The notes: generated by a model not told the origin, from the sequence alone. Shown: positions 48,263 to 63,563, numbered from the stretch's first letter. The stretch: 64,000 bases of DNA from Bacteroidota bacterium (GCA_029570835.1 JAKPTX010000274.1:1-64000); one strand, 5' to 3'. Numbers and translations: made by a program.

Positions 48263-49801
48263 TTAGTGTTTGAAGTGTCTTATTCCGGTGAATATCATAG
48301 AAATACCCAATTTATTACATGCTTTGATTGAGTCCTCATCACGAAGTGAACCACCCGGTTGTATTATAGCTGTAACTCCATATTGATGTGCTAATTCTAC
48401 TACATCATCAAAAGGGAAAAAGGCATCACTGGCAAGAATTAAATTTTGTGTATAGCCACTGTTTTTAGCTTGTTCCAAGGCAATACGGGCTGCGCCAACC
48501 CGATTCATCTGTCCGGCACCAATTCCTACGGTTTTTCTGTTGTGAACAACGGTAATCGCGTTCGATTTAACATGTTTGCATACTTTCATTCCGAATAGTA
48601 AATCTTGTAATTGAGCTTCAGTCGGTTTTTTCTCAGTAACATATCTGATATCATATTGAGAATCAGAGAAATGATCTTTGGTTTGAGCCAATAATCCACC
48701 ATTAATTGAAATGTAGGAGTTGCCGTTGCTTTCATCGGAAGAAAGGTCAAAGGTGATCAATCTGATATTCTTTTTCTGACTTAAAATCTCAAAAGCTTCA
48801 GGAGTAAATGAGGGTGCTAAAATGATCTCGAGAAAGATCTGGCTCATTTCTTCAGCTGTTTTTTTATCAATAGGCTGATTTGTGGCAACAATTCCCCCAA
48901 AGATAGAGGTAGTGTCCGCTTCATAACAACCTTTCCAAGCTTCATAAAGATCAACTCCAATACCCACACCGCAAGGATTTTTATGCTTTACAGCCACACA
49001 AACCGGCTCCCGGAACTCTTTGACTATATTCAGTGCAGCATCTCCATCCTGTATATTGTTGTAAGATAACTCTTTACCATGCAATTGCGTTCCCCATGCT
49101 AAAGAATATCCCTCTTTTTTCCCAATATAAAAAATCGCTTTTTGATGTGGATTTTCGCCATATCTTAAAACTTGCTTTTTGGAATAAGTAAGCGTGATCG
49201 ATTCTGGGTCGTTTTCTCCAACCTGCTCAGTCAAATATTGAGCAATGTGGGCATCATAAGCAGCAGTGTGTCTGAATGCTTTTGCAGCTAGTTTTCTGCG
49301 TGTTTCTAACGAAGTATTGCCTTTTTTGGCAATCTCGTCAATCACCCATTCATAATCTTGGGGATCGCAAATGACGGTTACATCGCGATGGTTTTTAGCA
49401 GCGCTACGTAGCATTGAAGGGCCACCTATATCTATATTTTCAATAGCATCCTCATAAGTGGTTCCCTCAGTTTCAACGGTTTTTTGAAAAGGATAGAGAT
49501 TAACAACCACTAAATCAATAAATTGAATGTCATTTTCTGACATTTCATCAAGGTGTTTCTGATTATCTCTGAGTGCCAATAAACCTCCATGTACTTTTGG
49601 ATGTAGCGTTTTTACTCTTCCATCCATCATTTCGGGATACTCAGTTATCTCTTCAACGCCAATCACTGCGATTCCGGTCTCTTCAAGGGCTCTTTTTGTA
49701 CCACCGGTTGAGATGATTTGATAATCAAATTGCGCTAATTGTTGTACTAAACCAACGATATTGGTTTTATCACTAACACTAACGAGGGCTCTTTTACTCA
49801 T
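48263..49801 (-). CDS. purH: Bifunctional AICAR transformylase/IMP cyclohydrolase
   Basis: ALVSVSDKTNIVGLVQQLAQFDYQIISTGGTKRALEETGI; MMDGRVKTLHPKVHGGLL; LRYGENPHQKA; KHKNPCGVGIG. Confidence 0.97.
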   Translation of the reverse strand: MSKRALVSVSDKTNIVGLVQQLAQFDYQIISTGGTKRALEETGIAVIGVEEITEYPEMMDGRVKTLHPKVHGGLLALRDNQKHLDEMSENDIQFIDLVVVNLYPFQKTVETEGTTYEDAIENIDIGGPSMLRSAAKNHRDVTVICDPQDYEWVIDEIAKKGNTSLETRRKLAAKAFRHTAAYDAHIAQYLTEQVGENDPESITLTYSKKQVLRYGENPHQKAIFYIGKKEGYSLAWGTQLHGKELSYNNIQDGDAALNIVKEFREPVCVAVKHKNPCGVGIGVDLYEAWKGCYEADTTSIFGGIVATNQPIDKKTAEEMSQIFLEIILAPSFTPEAFEILSQKKNIRLITFDLSSDESNGNSYISINGGLLAQTKDHFSDSQYDIRYVTEKKPTEAQLQDLLFGMKVCKHVKSNAITVVHNRKTVGIGAGQMNRVGAARIALEQAKNSGYTQNLILASDAFFPFDDVVELAHQYGVTAIIQPGGSLRDEDSIKACNKLGISMIFTGIRHFKH

Positions 49802-49813
49802 TTCTATATTTGT

Positions 49814-53521
<3,708 letters not shown>

Positions 53522-53597
53522 TTATTTATAAAAATAGAATTAACTCCTTTTTTCGTATAATTTATATTATGTTAAATAGGAATTAAGCCTCCCTATT

Positions 53598-54332
53598 TTA
53601 AGCTGATTTTTGCTTTTTCCAAAAGAAACTTCTGAATCTGAGTGCTATTACACCTAAGATTGCTTCTTTGAAAATTCCTGCACTCATTTTAGAGGTACCC
53701 AATTTTCTATCAACAAATACAATGGGAACTTCAATAATCTTCAGTCCTAACTTGTGAACATTGAATTTCATTTCAATTTGAAAACCGTATCCAACGTGCT
53801 TGATTCTCGAAAAATCTATTTTTCTGAGTGTACTGGCTTTATAGCATTTGAATCCTGCAGTAGTATCCTTAACAGACATTCCTAAAATAAATCTCACATA
53901 CATTGATCCGTAATAAGACATCAATAGTCGTCCCATAGGCCAATTTAGAACATTTACTCCCTTACAATATCTGGAACCAATGGCCAAATCTGCACCTTCT
54001 ACTGCACATGCATGATATAAACGAGCTAAATCTTCAGGATTATGAGAAAAATCGGCATCCATTTCAAAAACATAATCATAATCATTCTCAAGCGCCCATT
54101 TAAAACCGGCAATGTATGCTGTTCCTAGTCCTAATTTGCCTTTTCTTTCAAGAATAAAAAGTCTTTCGGGGAACTCTTCCATCAATTCTTTTACTTTTTT
54201 ACCTGTTCCATCCGGTGAACCATCATCTACTACCAAAATATGTACATCGCTAATACTGAATGTTTTACGAATAATATTTTCAATATTTTCTATTTCGTTA
54301 TAAGTTGGAATAATTACAATTTTTCTATCCAT
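53598..54332 (-). CDS. Polyprenol monophosphomannose synthase-like GT2
   Basis: VIIPTYNEIENIENIIRKTF, VVDDGSPDGTG, MDADFSHNPEDLARL. Confidence 0.9.
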   Translation of the reverse strand: MDRKIVIIPTYNEIENIENIIRKTFSISDVHILVVDDGSPDGTGKKVKELMEEFPERLFILERKGKLGLGTAYIAGFKWALENDYDYVFEMDADFSHNPEDLARLYHACAVEGADLAIGSRYCKGVNVLNWPMGRLLMSYYGSMYVRFILGMSVKDTTAGFKCYKASTLRKIDFSRIKHVGYGFQIEMKFNVHKLGLKIIEVPIVFVDRKLGTSKMSAGIFKEAILGVIALRFRSFFWKKQKSA

Positions 54333-54359
54333 TTTTAAGTTTGTTTATGAAGTTATTTA

Positions 54360-55397
54360 TTATTTAATTTCTTTCTTTTCTAAAATGATGTAAACAGGAA
54401 GGTGATCGCTATAACCCCCTAAAAATGCTCCCCCTGCGTATGTCCTGTGGGGATAACCTGCAAATGAACCGGTTTTATTGATCATAAAATTACGTCTGAA
54501 TACATGTGCAGATATAAATTTATAGGTATTGGGTTTTGCTGTAATCAGATTTGATGAAACTAAAATCTGATCAAAAAGCTCCCAATTATCCTGATATGCA
54601 ATAGATCCGATTCCATCACGAAACATTTCAGACATCGGGTTAAAGATATCATTTTTTTTCAAATCTTTCATTTTTCCAATAGCTCCCAATCCTTTGGTAA
54701 AACTTTTCGCATTAGGATTATCATTAAAATCACCCATAATAATAATTTTAGCGTCAGGATGATGTTGGTAAATGGAATCGCAGATATGCTTAGTCAATTC
54801 AGCCGCAGCAATTCGTAAAGGGGCGCTTCTTCGCTCCCCCCCTATTTTTGAAGGCCAATGATTAACAATAAGAAAAAGTGTATCAACTTGATCCAAAACG
54901 CCGGTCATCAATACTTGATCCCGAGTGATAAAATCGGGTTTTTCAGGAATAAAAAGTGTAAATCCTTTGATAGAGAGCATTTCAAATCGCTCTTTTTGAT
55001 AGAGAAAGCTAACATCAACTCCTCTTCGATCAGGTGAATCATGGTGTGCCACTTTGAAATTAAACTTTTTCAGTTTTTCCTGGTTTACCAGATCCAAAAG
55101 TACGGCTTCATTTTCCACTTCACTGACTCCCAAGATTGCACAACCACCATGCTCCTCCCCTATCAGAGATATAACATCTGCTAAATTATTAAGTTTGAGT
55201 TGATATTTCTCTGAATCCCATTGATAAGATCCGGTGGGCAGGAACTGTTCATCATTTTTTAATGGGTCATCGATAGTATCAAATAAATTTTCAACGTTAT
55301 AAAATCCAATCACGGCAGTTTGTTGAGTTTGTGCCCATGTTATTGAACAACAGATTCCTAAAATTAAGAACAAACCGATAAATTTCAACTTCTTCAT
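54360..55397 (-). CDS. Secreted endonuclease/exonuclease/phosphatase (EEP) family protein
   Basis: Signal peptide; VIGFYNVENLFDTIDDP, LGVSEVENE, LIVNHWPSK, IIMGDFNDNPNAKS, GGYSDHLPVYI. Confidence 0.9.
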   Translation of the reverse strand: MKKLKFIGLFLILGICCSITWAQTQQTAVIGFYNVENLFDTIDDPLKNDEQFLPTGSYQWDSEKYQLKLNNLADVISLIGEEHGGCAILGVSEVENEAVLLDLVNQEKLKKFNFKVAHHDSPDRRGVDVSFLYQKERFEMLSIKGFTLFIPEKPDFITRDQVLMTGVLDQVDTLFLIVNHWPSKIGGERRSAPLRIAAAELTKHICDSIYQHHPDAKIIIMGDFNDNPNAKSFTKGLGAIGKMKDLKKNDIFNPMSEMFRDGIGSIAYQDNWELFDQILVSSNLITAKPNTYKFISAHVFRRNFMINKTGSFAGYPHRTYAGGAFLGGYSDHLPVYIILEKKEIK

Positions 55398-55470
55398 AAC
55401 ACTAAATATATTTCGCGAAATTATAAATTTTATTTGTAATATTCTACAATTCTATGTAATCTTTTTTTTG

Positions 55471-55478
55471 TACTTTTG
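55471..55478 (+). promoter_or_regulatory. -7 element upstream of the TonB-receptor-like gene
   Basis: TACTTTTG. Confidence 0.45.
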
Positions 55479-55508
55479 TTCTCCTTAATAAATTAAAAGA
55501 TTTATGAT

Positions 55509-58046
55509 ATGAAACAGTACGTTTTATCCTTGTTTACCATACTCTTATTGACCTCTACTCTTTTGGCGCAGAGCGGTGAGACACCACCTGATTCAACCAG
55601 AACTAAGCCGCAAGGTGCTGCTGAAACAGCCTTTTTAAATATTGGAGATGGTCAAGATAGTGATGATCACTCTTCAGGAAATTTTATTCCAAGTATTTTA
55701 CAATCTTCGCGCGACCTGTATTTAAACAATACTTCATACACATTTAGTATCGCTTATTTTAGGATTAGAGGTTACGATAATAAGTATAATGCGATCTTTT
55801 TGAATGGATTTCGGATGAATAGTATGGTAACCGGTAGGGCTACTTTTTCTCAATGGGGAGGTTTAAATCACGTTGTTCGTTATCCTGATACCAGAATTTA
55901 TATGACTCCTGCATCCTATACTTTCGGATCAATAGGAGGAGTTTCAAATTATAATTTAAGGGCATCAGCATTCGGAAAACAGATTAAGGGGACCTACTCT
56001 TTATCCAATAGAACCTATAATAACCGCCTTATGCTCACTTATGCAACCGGTATTATGAAAAATGGCTGGTCTTTTGCAGCTTCTTTATCCGGGCGTTTTG
56101 GGAATACTATCTCATATGTAGAGGGTACCACCTACGATGCATTCAGTTATTTCCTTGCTGCTGAAAAAAAAATAAACAAAGAACATGCGGTTAATCTCAC
56201 TCTTGTTGGAACACCGACACGACGGAGCATGCAAGCAAATTCTGTTTCTGAAGCGTATATTTTGACCGGTACAAACTATTACAATCCTAACTGGGGTTGG
56301 TATCAAGGAAAACAAAGAAGTGCCAGAGTCAGAACTATTTATGAACCGATTGCACTCCTCTCCCACTACTATACTCCAACACACAATAAGTACACGATTA
56401 ACTCAACATTGGGTGCCACTTTTGGAAGAAATTCAACTACTGCTTTGAATTGGTATGATGCTGCAGACCCAAGGCCTGATTATTATCGCTATTTGCCTAG
56501 TTACTTCATTGAAAATGGGGATACAACAAGCTTATATTGGGATTATAAAGAGGAATGGATGAATAATGATCAGTTTAGACAGATTAATTGGGATAGAATG
56601 TATCATATCAATCAGTTGGCAGCTTCGCAAGGTAAAAGAGCTCAATATATCCTGGAAAATAGGGTTATGGATCACATCCAGCTGGGAGCTGCATCTCATA
56701 TAACGGCTGACCTAAATGAGAACATCAGACTTTTTGCTGGTGTAGATGTAAGAGGTTTCAAACAACATAATTACAATCAAATTAATGATCTTTTGGGTGG
56801 AGCATATTGGATTGATGTGGATAAGTTTTCAGAGGGAGCCTTCCCGGATTCTCTAAACACTATTTATAATGACTTACTCCACAAAAATGATACATTGTAT
56901 GAGGGTGATCTCATTGGAAATAGCTATGAGTTGCATCTTTATAGTCAGAAAGTATGGGCACTTTTGAATTTTAATTACAAAAAAGTTGATTTTCACTTGG
57001 GTGCCAGTGTTGGAAATGAACAGATGTGGAGAGTAGGATTAATGAAAAATGGAAGATTCCCTGAAGCCTCTCTTGGAAAATCAGATGTTAAGTCTTTTAT
57101 GTTATATGGATTTAAGGGGGGAATAACCTATAAGATTAGCGGACGGAATTATCTTACGCTGACATCCCATTACGAAAATGATGCTCCCGGTGTGCTGAAT
57201 TCATTTATTGCACCAAGAATTAGAAATACCTTTGTCCCTAATTTGAAATCAGAAAAGATATTTAGTGCAGATTTCTCCTATATCATGAAATATCCTAAAT
57301 TTCAGATGCGCTTAACAGCTTATTATACTCAATTAAATGATCTCAGTCGTGTTATCAGTTTTTATCATGACGACTATTATACGATGGTCAATTATGCCAT
57401 GAGCGGTATCGATCAACGCCACCTAGGCATCGAAATTGGATCTGAATTGAAGATGGGTTCTATGTTTTCATTAATCTTTGCAGGTAATTTTGGAGATTAT
57501 AGGTATAGTAGTAATCCATCAGTGAATATTAACGCAGAAAATGGTTATGATATTTTAAGTACAGGTGGTGGGGATAAAATGGAAACTGTGTATTGGAAAG
57601 AATATTTTGTAGCCGGCACCCCACAAGTGGCTACTACATTAGGACTTAAATTTAATCACAACTATTGGTGGGTAAATATCAATGCCAATTATTTCGATAG
57701 AATCTTTTGTGACTTGAACCCACATAGAAGAACTATCCATGCACGTGGAACATGGAATCTGGATATTCCTGAAGAAGCTGAAATATATCATGCTATTGTG
57801 GATCAAACTCGATTGAAAGGACAGTTTACGCTTGATTTTTCTGTTAGTAAAAGCTGGAGAGTAAAAGGTAAACTGATCGCAGTTAATGTGAGTGTTACCA
57901 ATATAACAAATAATACTAATTTGGTTACTACGGCATGGGAACAGTATAGATTTGATTATAAAGAGTACAATCCTTCAAAATACCAAAACAGATATTATTA
58001 TGCGTTTGGAACCACTTTTTATGCGGGAGTTACTTATACATTTTAA
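55509..58046 (+). CDS. TonB-dependent receptor-like outer-membrane protein
   Basis: Signal peptide; FRIRGYDNKYNAIFLNGFRMNSMVTGRATFSQWGGLN plug-like; C-terminal RYYYAFGTTFYAGVTYTF barrel strand. Confidence 0.85.
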   Translation: MKQYVLSLFTILLLTSTLLAQSGETPPDSTRTKPQGAAETAFLNIGDGQDSDDHSSGNFIPSILQSSRDLYLNNTSYTFSIAYFRIRGYDNKYNAIFLNGFRMNSMVTGRATFSQWGGLNHVVRYPDTRIYMTPASYTFGSIGGVSNYNLRASAFGKQIKGTYSLSNRTYNNRLMLTYATGIMKNGWSFAASLSGRFGNTISYVEGTTYDAFSYFLAAEKKINKEHAVNLTLVGTPTRRSMQANSVSEAYILTGTNYYNPNWGWYQGKQRSARVRTIYEPIALLSHYYTPTHNKYTINSTLGATFGRNSTTALNWYDAADPRPDYYRYLPSYFIENGDTTSLYWDYKEEWMNNDQFRQINWDRMYHINQLAASQGKRAQYILENRVMDHIQLGAASHITADLNENIRLFAGVDVRGFKQHNYNQINDLLGGAYWIDVDKFSEGAFPDSLNTIYNDLLHKNDTLYEGDLIGNSYELHLYSQKVWALLNFNYKKVDFHLGASVGNEQMWRVGLMKNGRFPEASLGKSDVKSFMLYGFKGGITYKISGRNYLTLTSHYENDAPGVLNSFIAPRIRNTFVPNLKSEKIFSADFSYIMKYPKFQMRLTAYYTQLNDLSRVISFYHDDYYTMVNYAMSGIDQRHLGIEIGSELKMGSMFSLIFAGNFGDYRYSSNPSVNINAENGYDILSTGGGDKMETVYWKEYFVAGTPQVATTLGLKFNHNYWWVNINANYFDRIFCDLNPHRRTIHARGTWNLDIPEEAEIYHAIVDQTRLKGQFTLDFSVSKSWRVKGKLIAVNVSVTNITNNTNLVTTAWEQYRFDYKEYNPSKYQNRYYYAFGTTFYAGVTYTF

Positions 58047-58068
58047 AACATTGTAATTTAAAATAAAG

Positions 58069-59337
58069 ATGAAAAAAGTTGCTATTATAAATATATTTCT
58101 TGTTATCGCATTTTTTGGCGTTGTGAGTTCTTCTTGCTTTAAACCCGAGGAGATTCCGGTAGAAACATATCCTGGAGAGGCTACTCATACTATTGCTGAA
58201 TTAATCCACTATCATACTTTGGGTGTAAAACCTGCAACACTGATTACGGATACAGTGGTCATAAAGGGAGTTGTAATTTCCACCGATAAACATGGTTCTT
58301 GTTATAAAGAGATTTTTTTACAAGATGAAACAGGTGGTATTAGTATTAGAACTGCCAATTCGGCGTACCATAACAAGTATAGAATTGGTCAAACCATTTA
58401 TGTTGAATGCCAAGGGTTATATCTTGGAAGTTATATTGCCAACAATGGAAATTCCGGATGGTATCAATTGGGATTGTGGGGAAATGATGAAATGCAATAT
58501 ATTCCTTCTAATGTTGAAATGCGTCATATTTTTAAATCAGGAGTGTTGGTGCCGGAACCCGCTTGTAAAGTGATACGATCTACAAACGATATAACAGAGG
58601 CTGATTTTCACACTCTAGTAGAGCTTCCCAATTGTTCTTTTGTGGATGCTAATGGATCTAATCTCTATTTTGATGCCAGTCAGGGTTATTCAACAATTAA
58701 TAGGAATATTCAACTTGAGAGTGGCAATACTAAGATTATTGCCAGAATTAGTCAGTATATAGATTGGGCTGACGAAGTTTTACCTGAAGGGAAGTTAAAT
58801 ATTAGAGGAATTCTGACTAAATATGGCAGTGATTATCAATTGATGTTACGATCCATTAATGATGTTACTGTTTTGCCTCCTCCCGGAGGGTATGTAGTGT
58901 TCCAATATAACATGGAAACTTCTCCTTTCACTATGGGATGGAGTAATCACTCTGTAGCAGGAAATGCTCAATGGGAATATAAACCTGATTTTAAAGTAGT
59001 AACCATAACAGGATCAACTGCGGAAATGACTGATTGTTATCTGGTTTCGCCTCAGTTGGATTTCGGATCCTATAGAAATGTTAAACTTTATTTCACACAT
59101 CGCAACTTTAACGGACTAGGTACAACTGACCAATTTAGATTGTATTATTCAACTACGGATGGTCAATGGATTCCACTAGAAATTCCTACATTACCATCCT
59201 CATTTACTGAAACAGTAATCCCAATACCGGATGAAGCAGTTTCAAAACCCACTTTTAGAATTGGATTTAGATATACCGATCAGAATAACTCCAATTGGGC
59301 TATAAATAATATTCAGTTTAAATCAAAACCTAACTAA
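58069..59337 (+). CDS. DUF5689-type lipoprotein (OB-fold-like plus choice-of-anchor-J-like)
   Basis: Lipobox VVSSSC; VIKGVVISTDKHGSCYKEIFLQDETGGISIRTANSAYHNKYRIGQTIYVECQGLYLGSY. Confidence 0.85.
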   Translation: MKKVAIINIFLVIAFFGVVSSSCFKPEEIPVETYPGEATHTIAELIHYHTLGVKPATLITDTVVIKGVVISTDKHGSCYKEIFLQDETGGISIRTANSAYHNKYRIGQTIYVECQGLYLGSYIANNGNSGWYQLGLWGNDEMQYIPSNVEMRHIFKSGVLVPEPACKVIRSTNDITEADFHTLVELPNCSFVDANGSNLYFDASQGYSTINRNIQLESGNTKIIARISQYIDWADEVLPEGKLNIRGILTKYGSDYQLMLRSINDVTVLPPPGGYVVFQYNMETSPFTMGWSNHSVAGNAQWEYKPDFKVVTITGSTAEMTDCYLVSPQLDFGSYRNVKLYFTHRNFNGLGTTDQFRLYYSTTDGQWIPLEIPTLPSSFTETVIPIPDEAVSKPTFRIGFRYTDQNNSNWAINNIQFKSKPN

Positions 59338-59351
59338 AAAACATTGAAATT

Positions 59352-60653
59352 ATGAATAGAATTTATAAAAATATAATACTTGCATTAGTTCTCTCTTTAG
59401 TATGGAGTGGCTGTCAGAAAGAGTGGGAAGAACCAAAATTTGAAGCTCCAACTTATAATGGTCCCGCCCCCAATAAAACAATTCAAGATATTAAAAATAA
59501 ACACCTAATACTGGATGCTTATAAGCTGGACTCTATTTGCAGCTACGATGAAATATTTTTAGTTGAAGCGGTTGTTGTAAGTACGGATGAGGGGGGTAAC
59601 TTTTACAAATCGATGGTGGTTCAAGATGAAACCGGTGCTATTGAGATTCAAATGGATATGAATGGACTTTTTAACTTATATCCCGTTGGTCAAAGGGTGA
59701 TTATCGATTGTAGGGGTTTGATTGTAGGGGATTATAATCGCTACTATCAAATCGGTTGGGAATATCGTAAAACGAGTGTTGGCCGGATTAATGCGCTCCA
59801 TTTTGATAAATATATTCATCGTGTTGGACTGCCTAGCAAAGATAATCTCCCTACTCCCCTATTGGGAACAGAGATAGATTTGAACTCTTTAGATGACGTA
59901 GGAAAATTAGTTAAACTAGAGAATTGCCAGTTTGCTCAGGAATCCTGGGGAAAACCATTGTCATATAATGAATTTGTTACTGAACATACTTTAAATGTTC
60001 AGGGCGTTTCTAAGCCGATTATTGTTAGAACTTCTAACTATGCACGTTTTAGAAGTATTAGAGTACCTTCCGGAGTGGGAACACTATACGGGATTTTAAC
60101 CATATATGATAATAACTACCAGTTTATGATCCGAACTAGGGACGACATTCAATTTGCTGAAGTTGAAATACCTGAAGATGAAGTTATCTTTTCACATCAA
60201 TTTAATGAAAACTCTATTGGATCAGGAGGATGGAGTGTTTTCCCGGTCGATATAACTCGTTGGCGGTTTGTGAATTTTGGAGGGGATCAGTTTATGTACC
60301 ATGAGTATAATAATGGTAATACTCCAATGGATGATTGGTTAATTTCACCACCGATAGAGATCGATGCAACAAAAGAGAGTTTTGTTCGTTTATTGCATAA
60401 AATAGATCTCGTGGGACTACAAGAGTATTATAGTCTTTACTATACTACTAATGTTGACCAACAATTTGATCCTAATAACTATATACTTCTTCCTCCAATA
60501 ACTCAGTTCCCCTCAGAGTTTAGTAATAGTAATGATATTGCTATACCTAATCTGACAGTTTCTAAAGTGCGAATAGCCTTGAGATATAATAATCATGGAG
60601 GGAACACGTCAGGTGATTGGAGAATTAAAAAAATTGAATTGATTAACAGATAA
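59352..60653 (+). CDS. DUF5689-type lipoprotein, paralogue of the preceding gene
   Basis: Lipobox [64 protein letters not shown]. Confidence 0.85.
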   Translation: MNRIYKNIILALVLSLVWSGCQKEWEEPKFEAPTYNGPAPNKTIQDIKNKHLILDAYKLDSICSYDEIFLVEAVVVSTDEGGNFYKSMVVQDETGAIEIQMDMNGLFNLYPVGQRVIIDCRGLIVGDYNRYYQIGWEYRKTSVGRINALHFDKYIHRVGLPSKDNLPTPLLGTEIDLNSLDDVGKLVKLENCQFAQESWGKPLSYNEFVTEHTLNVQGVSKPIIVRTSNYARFRSIRVPSGVGTLYGILTIYDNNYQFMIRTRDDIQFAEVEIPEDEVIFSHQFNENSIGSGGWSVFPVDITRWRFVNFGGDQFMYHEYNNGNTPMDDWLISPPIEIDATKESFVRLLHKIDLVGLQEYYSLYYTTNVDQQFDPNNYILLPPITQFPSEFSNSNDIAIPNLTVSKVRIALRYNNHGGNTSGDWRIKKIELINR

Positions 60654-61864
60654 TGGAAATAACACTAAATACAATAGAAGAAGCTTTAGAGGACTTCAAA
60701 GCCGGAAAATTTTTAATCGTCGTTGACGATGAGGATCGTGAGAATGAGGGTGATTTTATAATTGCAGCTGAAAAAATAACACCCGAAAAAGTAAATTTTA
60801 TGCTTCAGTATGGGCGTGGTGTTTTATGTGCTCCCGTTACTGATGCACGCTGTAAAGAACTCCAACTGGAAATGCAAGTGGTTTCAAATACTTCCATCCA
60901 CGGAACTCCATTTACTGTAACGGTTGATCTTTTAGGACATGGATGTACAACAGGAGTATCTGCTCACGACAGAGCTGCAACTATTAAAGCACTAGCTGAT
61001 CCTGATTTAAAACCTGAAGATTTGGGTAGACCCGGTCATATTAATCCACTAAAAGCTCGTGACGGAGGAGTTTTAATTCGTGCAGGACATACTGAAGCTA
61101 CTGTTGATTTAGCAAGATTGGCAGGTTTATATCCCGCAGGAGCTCTGATTGAAATTATCAATCCGGATGGAACGATGGCACGTATGCCCGAATTGATGAA
61201 AGTTGCAAAAGAACATAATATTAAGATTATTTCTATCCGTGATTTGATAGCTTATCGAGTTAAGAATGAAACTTTGATTAGAAAAGAGGAGCAAGTTGAA
61301 CTTCCAACTGAATGGGGAACTTTTCAACTCATCGCCTATACTCAGCTTAATAATGGGGCAGTTCATTATGCTTTAAAAAAGGGAGAATGGAAAAAAGATG
61401 AAGAGATTTTAGTTCGTGTTCACTCTTCATGTGTTACCGGTGATATTTTTGGATCTCAAAAGTGTGATTGTGCTAGCCAACTTCATGAGGCTTTGCAAAT
61501 GGTTGAGAAAGAAGGAAAAGGGATGGTGTTGTATATGAGCCAGGAAGGACGGGGTATTGGAATTGTTAATAAACTGAAAGCATATAATTTACAGGCTCAG
61601 GGCTTGGATACAGTTCAGGCTAATCTTGAGTTGGGATTTAGAGCTGATGAACGTGAATATGGTGTCGGAGCTCAAATTTTGAGAGATTTGGATGCTACCC
61701 GAATCAGACTTATTACTAATAATCCAGCCAAAAAAATAGGATTAAGCGGTCACGGTATTGAAATTGTTGAAACAGTACCGATCATTATTACTCCTAATGG
61801 GGCTAATTTTAAATATTTAAAAACAAAACAAACTAAGATGGGACATGATCTTCATCTCGAATAG
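60653..61864 (+). CDS. ribBA: Bifunctional DHBP synthase/GTP cyclohydrolase II
   Basis: [72 protein letters not shown]. Confidence 0.97.
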   Translation: MEITLNTIEEALEDFKAGKFLIVVDDEDRENEGDFIIAAEKITPEKVNFMLQYGRGVLCAPVTDARCKELQLEMQVVSNTSIHGTPFTVTVDLLGHGCTTGVSAHDRAATIKALADPDLKPEDLGRPGHINPLKARDGGVLIRAGHTEATVDLARLAGLYPAGALIEIINPDGTMARMPELMKVAKEHNIKIISIRDLIAYRVKNETLIRKEEQVELPTEWGTFQLIAYTQLNNGAVHYALKKGEWKKDEEILVRVHSSCVTGDIFGSQKCDCASQLHEALQMVEKEGKGMVLYMSQEGRGIGIVNKLKAYNLQAQGLDTVQANLELGFRADEREYGVGAQILRDLDATRIRLITNNPAKKIGLSGHGIEIVETVPIIITPNGANFKYLKTKQTKMGHDLHLE

Positions 61865-61879
61865 AGAGAAGTATTGTGA

Positions 61880-62359
61880 TTAATCTTTTTTTACTGGGGT
61901 ATGCTCCCGGATTGTGATCCCAAATTCTGTTATTCCAACGAGGTCTTCATCTCGCATCGCGTGTTGAAAGGAAAAGTTGTATACTCCCCTTTCTTGAAAT
62001 CTTACCTTTTGTCGCATTAATAAACGATGGTCTTTGATTCTTCCGGATCCTTTTCCATACCAATTTCCGAAAGGATCACATAAAAGTGCTTCAATGGTAT
62101 CTGTTACAGCAATTCCAGAAGGGAACTGATGGGTTAAGAAAAGATATAGATTCTGATAAGGATAGTCAGTACTGTTTCGGATATTGATAAAAATATCATA
62201 AAACTGCGCTGTATCTACAACTTTAAATTGATATTTTAAAATATGGCTACTCTCCCACTTTTCATCCGAAAGATGATCAGCTTTTTCAAATAAAATAGTT
62301 CTTCCACAGGAAGATAAACTCAAAGCCAGTAAAATGGAATAGAAGAATTGTAATTTCAT
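61880..62359 (-). CDS. gldH: GldH-like gliding motility lipoprotein
   Basis: ATG at 62359: MKLQFFYSILLALSLSSC lipobox; length and position next to a PSP1/RicT protein typical of GldH in Bacteroidota. Confidence 0.8.
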   Translation of the reverse strand: MKLQFFYSILLALSLSSCGRTILFEKADHLSDEKWESSHILKYQFKVVDTAQFYDIFINIRNSTDYPYQNLYLFLTHQFPSGIAVTDTIEALLCDPFGNWYGKGSGRIKDHRLLMRQKVRFQERGVYNFSFQHAMRDEDLVGITEFGITIREHTPVKKD

Positions 62360-62363
62360 TATA

Positions 62364-63563
62364 TTAACGATCTTCAATATTTTTCAAATCATCTATGCTG
62401 TACCCTCCATCTTCATCTACTTTCTTCTGATTTACGATAGCAAACTCTTCCAACGATTCAGGATTTTTTCCCTTATTATTCATATCAATTATATGATGAA
62501 CTTTTTCAAGAGGAATAGCAAAAATGAAATTGGGGTCTGTTACATAATTATACCATACAACCTTTTTAAAAATGTCAATTTTGTTAAATTGTGCTTTTCC
62601 TTTTTTAGTATGTAAGGATATATTAGGTTGAGGAAATTCTTTTAATTCAAGTAAATAGGTTTCTTGTTCAAAGTTCAAACAGCATTTTAACTTACCACAC
62701 ATTCCTGCTATTTTTTTAGGATTGAGTGTGAGTTGCTGCGTTTTAGCAGATACTGTAGAAACAGATTGAAAATTAGTCAACCAGGAAGAACAACACAATT
62801 CTCTTCCACAAGAACCTATACCTCCAAGACGCGCAGCTTCCTGACGAACACCGATCTGCCTCATCTCAATTCTGATTTTAAACTGTTCTGCTAATATTTT
62901 AATTAATGTTCTAAAATCAACACGTTCATCTGCAGAATAGTAAAAAATGGCTTTCCCTCCATCTCCTTGATATTCAACATCATTGACTTTCATTTCAAGA
63001 TTTAAATCCCATGCAATATAGCGAGACGATAGCATTGTAGTATGCTCCAAATCAACAGTAGCTATCCATTTGTCAATATCAGAAATTTTAGCGTGTCGAT
63101 ACAATTTTTTAGAAACATCTTCAGGTTTGATTTTCTTTGCAGCTAATTGTCTTTTAACTGAAACACCGGTCATGGAAATAATTCCAATATCATGTCCGGG
63201 ATTAGCTTCTACAGCAACAATTTCACCAACATTAAAGACTCCTTCTTCAGGCAAAAGAAAGAAATCTTTGTGACTATTTTTAAATCTAACTTCAACAATG
63301 TGGTAATAGTTAAATTGTTGTGGTAGATTAATGTAATCTACCCAGTCGTGACTGGCTAATTTACAACAAGATTGCTTGTACTCTTCCGGTTGACATTGAT
63401 CTACTGGTGGAATAGCAGAAAAACCCCTGGTAAAAAAAGGATTACTGGTTATCTTATCAGTTTCACTTTTGGGTGCAAACTGTATATTTACATCTATATT
63501 TTCATCGTAATCTTCCATGTTCATGGATTCATTTTCGATGCATTTATTTTTGTCGTTATTCAT
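62364..63563 (-). CDS. ricT: PSP1-domain protein (RicT/YaaT-like)
   Basis: VDFRTLIKILAEQFKIRIEMRQIGVRQEAARLGGIGSCGRELCCSSWL, KIAGMCGKLKCCLNFE. Confidence 0.93.
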   Translation of the reverse strand: MNNDKNKCIENESMNMEDYDENIDVNIQFAPKSETDKITSNPFFTRGFSAIPPVDQCQPEEYKQSCCKLASHDWVDYINLPQQFNYYHIVEVRFKNSHKDFFLLPEEGVFNVGEIVAVEANPGHDIGIISMTGVSVKRQLAAKKIKPEDVSKKLYRHAKISDIDKWIATVDLEHTTMLSSRYIAWDLNLEMKVNDVEYQGDGGKAIFYYSADERVDFRTLIKILAEQFKIRIEMRQIGVRQEAARLGGIGSCGRELCCSSWLTNFQSVSTVSAKTQQLTLNPKKIAGMCGKLKCCLNFEQETYLLELKEFPQPNISLHTKKGKAQFNKIDIFKKVVWYNYVTDPNFIFAIPLEKVHHIIDMNNKGKNPESLEEFAIVNQKKVDEDGGYSIDDLKNIEDR

